Part shown: positions 1-4,920 of the stretch, piece by piece
Numbering within the stretch: position 1 is the first letter of the stretch
Layout: every line of letters begins with the position of its first letter
From: Rhodobacter sp.
GTDB lineage: Bacteria > Pseudomonadota > Alphaproteobacteria > Rhodobacterales > Rhodobacteraceae
Length of the DNA stretch: 8,311 bases
Direction of reading: 5' to 3'
Assembly: GCA_013824045.1 (NCBI GenBank)
Contig: PNND01000451.1
Span: forward strand, 1-8,311
Program-made: the position numbers and the translations under genes
Notes under the pieces: generated by a model
Told to the model about the DNA's origin: nothing
Seen by the model: the letters and a program-made list of their open reading frames with translations, nothing else
Databases searched by the model: none

Positions 1-131
1 AGCATCTGCGCCTTCATATCGCGCGCAGCCACCGTCCCGGTCATCTGGATGAGCCGGTCGGCGAGGGTGGATTTCCCGTGGTCGATATGCGCCACGATCG
101 AGAAATTGCGGATTAGGTCAAGCTGGGTCAT
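1..131 (-). CDS. lepA: Translation elongation factor 4 (LepA), N-terminal fragment
   Basis: LepA/EF4 is a ribosome-associated translational GTPase that acts on paused or back-translocated ribosomes. Only the first 43 codons lie in the window; the gene continues past the left edge. Read on the minus strand, the fragment opens [20 protein letters not shown]. The G1/P-loop AHIDHGKST is at residues 14-22, followed by [12 protein letters not shown], the classic LepA N-terminus. I chose the ATG at 131-129 because LepA proteins usually have only a few residues before IRNFSI. An in-frame ATG at 140-138 would add MRA and has a weak GGGACAGG sequence close upstream, so it remains possible. The family call is firm; the exact start is not. 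Confidence 0.93.
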   Translation of the reverse strand, partial: MTQLDLIRNFSIVAHIDHGKSTLADRLIQMTGTVAARDMKAQM

Positions 132-140
132 GGCGCGCAT

Positions 141-494
141 ATAGCCTGTCCCACAAGGCGCGGAAAGCCCCCCGCGACGGGCGTTTTGCAGGCAAAGCAC
201 CCCAATCTGCCCTGCGGCTTCATCTTGGCCCAAATACCCATGCCCCGCCCGCCGCCCGGCGCGCCCGCCACAAGACAGGCACCGCCCCCCGGCGCCCCGC
301 CACCGCCCCATCTGGTGGTCTCGCCCCGCCCGATACGCCCCATCTTGCGCCCCGCCTGCCCGAACAGCCCAATTGTCGCGCCACGGCCTTGGGGAATTGA
401 AAAAACGCCGCCGAATCGGCATAGTCGCCCCCACAAAAACGATCACCGCAGAGGCGTGGCATGCACCGCCCTGCCGGGGACAAGAGGCAGAGAT
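141..494. other. C-rich intergenic region between lepA and a secreted-protein gene
   Basis: About 354 bases separate the divergently transcribed lepA and the small plus-strand gene. I find no convincing gene. The open frames here translate into low-complexity Pro/Ala/Arg (plus) or Gly/Arg/Ala (minus), as expected from skewed GC-rich DNA. From about 241 to 360 the plus strand is strongly C over G. Positions 243-266 hold four C-runs with short spacers, which reads as a canonical G-quadruplex pattern on the minus strand. Promoters for both flanking genes should lie here, but I see no clear -35/-10 pair. Confidence 0.6.
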
Positions 495-809
495 ATGAAA
501 ACCATTCTGTTCTGCGTGGCTCTGGCCGCGCTGGCGCTTCCGGTTTCCACCGCCCCGGCCCATGCCGGGCAGATCGAACGCGCCTGCCTGCGCTCTGACC
601 GCGACGCCGCCAACCGCAGGCTCTGCGCCTGCATCCAGCAAGTGGCCGACATGACGCTGCGCGGGGGCGACCAGCGCCGCGCCGCCACCTTCTTCCGCGA
701 TCCCGACCGCGCGCATGAAACCTGGATGTCCAAGCGCGACGGCGACGATGCCTTCTGGGAACGCTACAAGAATTTCGGCGCCACGGCCGAGGCCTATTGC
801 GCCGGCTGA
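495..809 (+). CDS. Small secreted protein with four cysteines, function unknown
   Basis: A 104-residue protein with an N-terminal signal peptide: MKTIL, a hydrophobic core at about residues 5-18, and an AHA cleavage motif at 22-24. The mature part has Cys at 31, 44, 46 and 102, enough for two disulfides in the periplasm. It also has a segment [12 protein letters not shown] (67-78) and an aromatic-rich [10 protein letters not shown] (86-95). The start is set by the signal peptide and by an AAGAGG ribosome-binding site at 482-487; the open frame runs upstream to 186 but is low-complexity there. From memory, similar small proteins in Rhodobacterales are sometimes named 'arginine transporter'. 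Nothing in the sequence supports transport, since there is no membrane domain beyond the signal peptide, so I treat the function as unknown. Confidence 0.82.
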   Translation: MKTILFCVALAALALPVSTAPAHAGQIERACLRSDRDAANRRLCACIQQVADMTLRGGDQRRAATFFRDPDRAHETWMSKRDGDDAFWERYKNFGATAEAYCAG

Positions 810-812
810 CGC

Positions 813-1271
813 CTAACCGCCCTCAGCCCTGAGTTCAGCGATCAACCCGCGCGCGGCCTCCTCGATCATGTCGAGCGTGCGGTCATACTCTCCCGTATAC
901 CATGGGTCCGGCACGGCATCGCCATGTTGCGGCGCGTGGCGCAGGAACAACTCCGGCTCCACCCCGCCCTCGGGCCGCAGGGCTTGCAGGTCGCGCAGAT
1001 TGGCCCGGTCCATCGCATAGATGCGGTCAAAGCGGGTGAAATCATCGCGCGTCACCTGCCGCGCCCGCAGGGGCGACAGGTCATAGCCCCGCGCCCGTGC
1101 CGCAGCGACTGCGGGCGGATGCGGCGGCTCGCCCGCATGCCAGCCGCCCGTGCCGCAACTGTCCAGCTCAAGGGTCAGCCCCTCGGCCTTAGCCAAGGCC
1201 CGCACCACGCCCTCGGCGGTGGGAGAGCGGCAGATATTGCCCAGACAGACGAAAAGGATGCGCTTTGCCAT
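813..1271 (-). CDS. Low-molecular-weight protein tyrosine phosphatase
   Basis: A cytosolic phosphatase that hydrolyses phosphotyrosine through a cysteinyl-phosphate intermediate. The P-loop CLGNICRS at residues 9-16 matches C-x5-R-S, with nucleophile Cys9 and phosphate-binding Arg15. The DPWY motif at 122-125 supplies the general acid Asp122 and aromatic residues that line the substrate pocket. The length of 152 residues is normal for the family, so it looks complete and active. The gene ends 3 bases from the convergent gene to its left. It lies 81 bases downstream of the PCuAC gene on the same strand. No exopolysaccharide or tyrosine-kinase genes are nearby, so a Wzb-like capsule role is not indicated and the substrate is unknown. 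The start is fixed by the family N-terminus (MAKRILFVCLGN); that ATG lies inside a perfect inverted repeat. Confidence 0.93.
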   Translation of the reverse strand: MAKRILFVCLGNICRSPTAEGVVRALAKAEGLTLELDSCGTGGWHAGEPPHPPAVAAARARGYDLSPLRARQVTRDDFTRFDRIYAMDRANLRDLQALRPEGGVEPELFLRHAPQHGDAVPDPWYTGEYDRTLDMIEEAARGLIAELRAEGG

Positions 1272-1293
1272 GCCCCAAGGGATGGCAAAGCGC
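1260..1293 (-). repeat. Perfect 12-bp inverted repeat over the phosphatase start codon
   Basis: Positions 1260-1271 and 1282-1293 are perfect reverse complements around a 10-base loop (1272-1281). On the minus strand the 3' arm contains the phosphatase ATG and its next three codons. The G-rich sequence just before the ATG falls in the loop. In mRNA this hairpin would pair the start codon. After the stem the transcript reads ATCCTTTTC, which is only a weak U-run, so it is not a clear intrinsic terminator. A translational control hairpin or an attenuator between the copper genes and the phosphatase are both plausible. The structure is seen; the function is inferred. Confidence 0.7.
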
Positions 1294-1352
1294 GGTCAGC
1301 TTGGCAAGTGTGCCCAGCTCTGCAGTTCAAACTGGCAGTTCACCCCGGCAGA

Positions 1353-1886
1353 TCAGCCGCCCGTGCCATGGCCGCTGTGACCATGGCCACCGTGATCATG
1401 GCCATCGCCATGATCCATCATCATGCCGCCCTCGGGTTTGCGGGCATTGTCGACCGTGGCCTCGATCACCACCTCGCCCGCCGCTTCGAAGATCAGCGTC
1501 ACGGGGAAGGTATCGCCATCCTTCAACTCCCGCGTCAGGCCCAAGAGCATCACATGATCACCGCCGCGCGCCAGCGCATGCATCTCGCCCGCCGGGATGG
1601 CAAAGCCTTCCTCGACATGCAGCATCTGCATCACGCCATTGGCGTCTTCCTTGTGGGTGTGCAGCTCCACCCGCTCGGCCACATCGGATGCGGCCGACAG
1701 CAGCCGGTCATCCGTCGTGCTGTTGTTGTGGATCATGAAGAAGATCGCGCCAGAGGCACCGACCTGCCCCATGCTGCGGGCATAGATGTCATGCACATGC
1801 ATCCCCTCGGGATGCTCTTCCGCCGTGGCGGGAATTGACAGGAACAGGGTCGCCGCCAAGGCGGCAAGGGAAAGACGGAACGTCAT
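1353..1886 (-). CDS. PCuAC-type periplasmic copper chaperone with His-rich tail
   Basis: A secreted copper(I)-binding chaperone of the PCuAC/DUF461 family, known to deliver copper toward the CuA/CuB centres of cytochrome oxidases in the periplasm. Residues 1-22 form a signal peptide ending in ATA. The copper motif is seen as His76 in VELHTH, Met88 in VMQM, then His111 and Met113 in GGDHVMLLGL, close to the family pattern H-x(~11)-M-x(21-22)-H-x-M. The residue two after the first His is His78, where many members have Met. The C-terminus (155-173) reads MMM followed by six His among Gly and Asp, an extra metal-binding tail. An AAGGA ribosome-binding site lies 8 bases before the ATG. It is 45 bases downstream of the DUF2946-like gene, probably in one operon. 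I see no copper-responsive operator. Confidence 0.93.
   Translation of the reverse strand: MTFRLSLAALAATLFLSIPATAEEHPEGMHVHDIYARSMGQVGASGAIFFMIHNNSTTDDRLLSAASDVAERVELHTHKEDANGVMQMLHVEEGFAIPAGEMHALARGGDHVMLLGLTRELKDGDTFPVTLIFEAAGEVVIEATVDNARKPEGGMMMDHGDGHDHGGHGHSGHGTGG
1394..1415 (-). repeat. Hairpin in the His-tail codons of the copper chaperone gene
   Basis: Positions 1394-1402 and 1407-1415 form a perfect 9-bp stem with a 4-base loop, inside the 3' end of the coding region. The surrounding 60 bases carry repeated CCATGGCC-like words. Alternating His, Gly and Asp codons explain both features, so this is probably a by-product of the low-complexity tail and not a regulatory site. Confidence 0.5.
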
Positions 1887-1931
1887 GGATCAAGTCCTTG
1901 TTGGTCTGTGAAAGAAGCTCAGGCTCGCATG

Positions 1932-2279
1932 TCACAGAAACAAGGGCGGTCCGCGCGCTGTGGGCCTTGGCACGGCCACAGGATGGGCGTCAGGGCCAGA
2001 CAACCCCGCCCGAACCTGCACCATCCGCCCCATCGGCCGCGCCACATGGGGCGCCTCGGGCGACACGCCTGCCACCAACGTCAGGCAGTCCGGGCAGTGA
2101 TGCACCATCGGCATTGGGTCGCCAAAGGCGTCCAGCGTGACGACCTCTTCCACGCCCGGCGTGCCGCAGATCACGATCTGCACAGCCCCCGCCGCCCGCA
2201 TATGCGCCACCGCCGCCGTGACCGAGGTCAGCGACAGGATCAGCGCAAGACAGACAGAGACAACAGCACGCAGCATCAT
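1932..2279 (-). CDS. DUF2946-like secreted protein with a CPDC motif
   Basis: A 115-residue protein with a signal peptide (MMLRAVVSVCLALILSLTSV, cleavage near AVAHM at about 25). The mature part has Cys38 in QIVICGT, a HHCPDC cluster (His60, His61, Cys62, Cys65), and a C-terminal TARGPP segment. This arrangement (one Cys, a CPxC pair and a terminal R-x-PP) resembles the DUF2946 family, which is often found beside copper-handling genes. The biochemical role of the family is not established. The gene lies 45 bases upstream of the PCuAC chaperone on the same strand, which supports a copper or metal role in the periplasm. An AGAGGGGG ribosome-binding site (2290-2283) is 3 bases from the first ATG and 6 from the second (2276-2274), so translation may begin at the second Met. 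The family call is moderately sure. Confidence 0.8.
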   Translation of the reverse strand: MMLRAVVSVCLALILSLTSVTAAVAHMRAAGAVQIVICGTPGVEEVVTLDAFGDPMPMVHHCPDCLTLVAGVSPEAPHVARPMGRMVQVRAGLSGPDAHPVAVPRPTARGPPLFL

Positions 2280-2282
2280 GTG

Positions 2283-2290
2283 CCCCCTCT
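2283..2290 (-). promoter_or_regulatory. Ribosome-binding site of the DUF2946-like gene
   Basis: The minus strand reads AGAGGGGG here. Spacing to the two tandem in-frame ATG codons is 3 bases (2279-2277) and 6 bases (2276-2274). The second spacing is nearer the usual range, so the second ATG may be the real start. Confidence 0.6.
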
Positions 2291-2342
2291 AGCGCAGCCG
2301 CAGACCACAGAAAAGAGGACCATTCGTCGCTTGGCAGAAATG

Positions 2343-2381
2343 CGAAAGGCCCCGCTGCGACGCACGCAGCGGGGCCTTTCG
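2343..2381 (-). terminator. Strong terminator-like hairpin after rpmB
   Basis: A perfect 17-bp stem pairs 2343-2359 with 2365-2381 around the loop ACGCA (2360-2364). The core is GC-rich (GGCCCCGCTGCG) and the outer end is GAAAGG/CCTTTC. Read on the minus strand it begins 17 bases after the rpmB stop codon. It is followed by GCATTTCTG, so the U-run is short, although the stem itself ends in CCUUUCG. It most likely ends rpmB transcription and separates rpmB from the copper genes downstream. Confidence 0.8.
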
Positions 2382-2397
2382 GAAACGGCGTCAGGGA

Positions 2398-2685
2398 TCA
2401 GGCGGCAGCCTGAGCCTTGGCAATCTCTTTCTTGATCTTCAGCGCGGTGGGCGACAGTTCGTCATCCTTGGCCTTGGCGAGGAAGGCATCCAAGCCGCCG
2501 CGATGGTCAACCGACCGCAGGCCAGCCGCCGAAATGCGCAGCTTGAACGACTGCCCAAGCACGTCCGAGATCAGCGTGACCTCGTTCAGGTTCGGCAGGA
2601 AGCGGCGACGCGACTTGTTGTTCGCGTGGCTCACGGTGTTGCCGGTCATCGGGCCCTTGCCCGTCAGTTCGCAGACGCGCGACAT
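2398..2685 (-). CDS. rpmB: 50S ribosomal protein L28
   Basis: L28 is a structural protein of the large ribosomal subunit. The 95-residue protein starts [20 protein letters not shown]. It continues with the conserved [15 protein letters not shown] segment (22-36) and a mid-region [20 protein letters not shown] lysine/alanine-rich C-terminal helix extends past the shorter versions found in gammaproteobacteria, as is usual in alphaproteobacteria. The start is supported by an AAGGA ribosome-binding site 8 bases upstream. A strong hairpin follows the stop, so the gene is probably monocistronic. The 130 bases upstream (2686-2815) must hold its promoter. I see an AT-rich TATTTT on the minus strand near 2704-2709 but no matching -35. 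Confidence 0.97.
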   Translation of the reverse strand: MSRVCELTGKGPMTGNTVSHANNKSRRRFLPNLNEVTLISDVLGQSFKLRISAAGLRSVDHRGGLDAFLAKAKDDELSPTALKIKKEIAKAQAAA

Positions 2686-2815
2686 CGTCGTGTTCCTTCG
2701 TGTGTAAAATAGACATCTCCCGAGTCACCCCGGGTGTCCGAATTCGATTTGGGGCGTGTAAGGGCAAAGCCTGCCCCCGTCAAGCGACCCCGAACAGGGG
2801 TTCCGTCTCCGGGCA

Positions 2816-2879
2816 TGATTTTTCGCAGGAAAATCGTAGGCCCGGACAACGATTTTCCTGCGAAAAATCAGTCCGGGCC
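2816..2879. repeat. Interlocked inverted repeats, REP-like element copy 1
   Basis: Two inverted repeats overlap. The first pairs 2816-2836 with 2850-2870, a perfect 21-bp match around a 13-base spacer. The second pairs GGCCCGGAC in that spacer (2839-2847) with GTCCGGGCC just outside the right arm (2871-2879), a perfect 9-bp match. In RNA the second pairing would join the loop to the 3' flank, or compete with the first stem. Each 21-base arm is itself a near-palindrome built on GATTTTYC-TGC-GAAAAATC or its complement. The right unit (2850-2871) matches 7362-7383 at 21 of 22 positions. The element lies between the meaB stop and the rpmB promoter region, so it may also end meaB transcription. 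Confidence 0.85.
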
Positions 2880-2900
2880 CCGCCAACCCCGCTCAGCGAC

Positions 2901-3902
2901 TCACTCCAGCCCGCGCAGCATCTCGGCAGCCGCGGCCTCCGGCGTCAGCAGCCCCGCCTCGACCTTGCCACCCAGATCGGCGAGCCGCCCCCGCGCCGGA
3001 CCCTGCGCCAGCACAGCCAGCAGGCCCTGCCGCACCTCTTCTTCAAACCAGTGCCGCGCCTGCGCCGCGCGCCGCGCGTCCCAATGCCCGTGGCCACGCC
3101 GCCAATCCGCCAGCGCCTGCATCTCGGCCCATGCCGCCTCCAGCCCCTCCACCGCGAGGGCCGAGACCGGCATCGCCTTGGGAAACCCCTCCGGGTCCTG
3201 CGGGCGGCGGCGCAGCAAGCGCAGCGCGCCCGCGTAATCCGCCATGGTCCGCAGCGCGGCGGGCCGCAAGTCGCCATCCGCCTTGTTCACAAGGATCAGG
3301 TCAGCCATCTCCATGATCCCGCGCTTCACCCCCTGCAACTCATCCCCGCCCGCTGGGGCCAGCAATAACAGGAACAGATCGCAGATCTCGGCCACCACCG
3401 TCTCCGACTGCCCCACCCCCACCGTCTCGATCAGCACGATGTCGAACCCCGCCGCCTCGCACAAAGCCACCGCCTCACGCGAGCGGCGCGCCACGCCGCC
3501 CATCTGCGCTTGGCTGGGTGACGGGCGGATGAAGGCGCGCGGATCGCGGGTCAGCTGTTCCATCCGCGTCTTGTCGCCCAGGATCGACCCGCCCGAACGG
3601 GCCGAGCTTGGGTCCACCGCTAGCACCGCCACCCGTTTGCCCTGCCCCGTCAGCATCAGGCCGAAACTTTCGATGAAGGTGGATTTCCCCACCCCCGGCG
3701 TGCCCGACAGGCCCAGCCGCAGCGCCTGCCGCCCCGCCGCCGCTTGCCCCGGCATCCGCAGCCGCGCCAGCAGGTCCAGCGCCTGCGCCCGGTGATCGGC
3801 CCGCCCGCTTTCCACCAGCGTGATCGCCCGCGCCAGCGCCCGGCGGTCCCCCGCCGCCACGCCCGCCGCCAGCGCCGCGATGTCGTTCTCCCTGCCGGCC
3901 AT
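2901..3902 (-). CDS. meaB: MeaB/ArgK-type G3E GTPase (methylmalonyl-CoA mutase chaperone)
   Basis: MeaB is a cytosolic GTPase that protects adenosylcobalamin-dependent methylmalonyl-CoA mutase and gates its cofactor loading. The older name ArgK (LAO/AO transport ATPase) refers to the same family. The 333-residue protein has an N-terminal helical region with ALARAITLVES (22-32). The Walker A GTPGVGKST is at 67-75, VDPSS at 96-100, and the switch-region ETVGVGQSE at 159-167. The base-specificity motif NKAD is at 206-209, followed by a C-terminal helical dimerisation arm. All key residues are present and the length is normal. The start has a GGGGGA ribosome-binding site 4 bases upstream. No mutase or B12 gene is in the window, so the partner must be encoded elsewhere. 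It is divergent from the DUF3108-like gene. Confidence 0.93.
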   Translation of the reverse strand: MAGRENDIAALAAGVAAGDRRALARAITLVESGRADHRAQALDLLARLRMPGQAAAGRQALRLGLSGTPGVGKSTFIESFGLMLTGQGKRVAVLAVDPSSARSGGSILGDKTRMEQLTRDPRAFIRPSPSQAQMGGVARRSREAVALCEAAGFDIVLIETVGVGQSETVVAEICDLFLLLLAPAGGDELQGVKRGIMEMADLILVNKADGDLRPAALRTMADYAGALRLLRRRPQDPEGFPKAMPVSALAVEGLEAAWAEMQALADWRRGHGHWDARRAAQARHWFEEEVRQGLLAVLAQGPARGRLADLGGKVEAGLLTPEAAAAEMLRGLE

Positions 3903-4067
3903 GCCGTCCCCCGGATCAACCCACTTGGCCCCCGCCTGTCATATGAAATTCACGCAACGGTGGGGCACCGGGCCTTTTGTGCCCGACCCGCGCAGGTTAT
4001 GCCAGTGCTGCAACCGGCGGCGGCGCGATTCCGGCTCCGCCCCACCCCGCCCCCGAGGCCGCCGCTC
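3903..4067. other. Divergent promoter region between meaB and the DUF3108-like gene
   Basis: These 165 bases should hold promoters for both strands. An AT-rich island around 3940-3956 (containing CATATG and GAAATTC) stands out from the GC-rich surroundings and is the best candidate core, but no convincing -35/-10 pair is visible on either strand. An in-frame ATG at 3999 could extend the plus-strand gene. It would place 23 extra residues before the signal peptide, so I reject it. Confidence 0.45.
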
Positions 4068-4868
4068 ATGCAGACGACCGCCCGCCCTCTTGGCCGCCCC
4101 GTTGCCCGCCGCCCCTCGGCCTGCCTCCCGGCGCTGGCCATCCGTCTTGTCGCCCTCATGGCGCTGGCCCTTGCCGCCCCGCCGCCCGCAACGGCGCAGA
4201 CGGTGCAGACGGTGCAGGAAAGCGGCCAGTTCGATCTGTTGGTGGCGGGCATCTCTGCCGCCAAGATGGACTTTTCCGCCACCCAGCAGGGCGACAGCTA
4301 CACCGTGACCGCAGGCTTTGCCTCGACCGGCCTCTTGGCCCTGATGCGCCGCGTGCAGTTCACGGCCCGCGCCGAAGGGGCGATTGAAAACGGCCTTCCC
4401 CGCCCCGCCCGATACGAGGCACGGGCCGAGGCAGGCCGCCGCTCCGGCGAAATGGTGATGGACTATGCGGATGGCACCCCGCAGGTGCGCATCGACCAGC
4501 CACCCCGCGAACCGGCCGACTGGCAGATCAACGCCGCCACGCAGGGCGGCACCGTCGATCCGATCAGCGCGCTCTTCCTCACCCTGCGCGACGTGGCACC
4601 GGGGGCGGAATGCAACCGCCGCTTCCGCATGTTCGATGGCCGCCGCGCCACAGAACTGACCGTCGGCCCCTCCCGCCCCACTGAGGACGGCGCGCTCACC
4701 TGCACCGGCGAATACCGCCGCATCGCGGGCTACCCGCCCGAGGATATGGAGGAACGGACGCGCTTTCCCTTCACCCTCACCCTTATGCCCACAACGGATG
4801 GCACCCTCCGCGTGACCGAGGTGGAAATGGACAGCCTCATCGGCAAGGCCCGCCTGATCCGCCGCTGA
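4068..4868 (+). CDS. Secreted DUF3108-like protein
   Basis: A 266-residue exported protein. It has a rather long basic n-region (residues 1-19), a hydrophobic core LPALAIRLVALMALALAA (20-37) and a likely cleavage after ATA at 43. The mature domain opens FDLLVAGISAAKMDFS (55-70), followed by TAGFASTGLLALMRRVQFTARAEG. It continues with strand-like repeats typical of DUF3108, a beta-rich envelope domain of unknown function. Cys182 and Cys212 could form a disulfide. The start was chosen for the signal peptide, with GAGG 9 bases upstream. The ATG at 4158 would leave too short a signal sequence. The gene ends 52 bases before hrpB and may be co-transcribed with it, though no functional link is evident. 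The family call rests on pattern resemblance. Confidence 0.82.
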   Translation: MQTTARPLGRPVARRPSACLPALAIRLVALMALALAAPPPATAQTVQTVQESGQFDLLVAGISAAKMDFSATQQGDSYTVTAGFASTGLLALMRRVQFTARAEGAIENGLPRPARYEARAEAGRRSGEMVMDYADGTPQVRIDQPPREPADWQINAATQGGTVDPISALFLTLRDVAPGAECNRRFRMFDGRRATELTVGPSRPTEDGALTCTGEYRRIAGYPPEDMEERTRFPFTLTLMPTTDGTLRVTEVEMDSLIGKARLIRR

Positions 4869-4920
4869 TCCCTCTGCACGAGCCTCTGGCCCAAAACCCC
4901 CGCCCCCGCGATAAGGGGCC

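Noticed and set aside
164..186. AAAGCCC...GGGCGTTT hairpin upstream of lepA
   Set aside because: The stem is only 4 bp plus 3 bp across a bulge; it is not convincing as a terminator or leader structure.
186..494. Upstream extension of the small secreted-protein frame to an ATG at 186
   Set aside because: The extension is low-complexity Pro/Ala/Arg, and it would bury a clear signal peptide that has its own ribosome-binding site.
1299..1318. Imperfect 8-bp hairpin between the copper chaperone and phosphatase genes as a terminator
   Set aside because: It has one mismatch and no U-run on either strand, so it is too weak to call.
924..1838. 304-codon plus-strand open frame
   Set aside because: It lies opposite the phosphatase and copper chaperone genes, both of which have full family motifs; it is a shadow frame of GC-rich DNA rich in His, Arg and Ala.
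2762..2801. Two 5-bp hairpins in the rpmB upstream region as a ribosomal-protein leader
   Set aside because: Stems this short (2762-2766/2772-2776 and 2787-2791/2797-2801) are expected by chance in GC-rich DNA, and I recognise no known leader motif.
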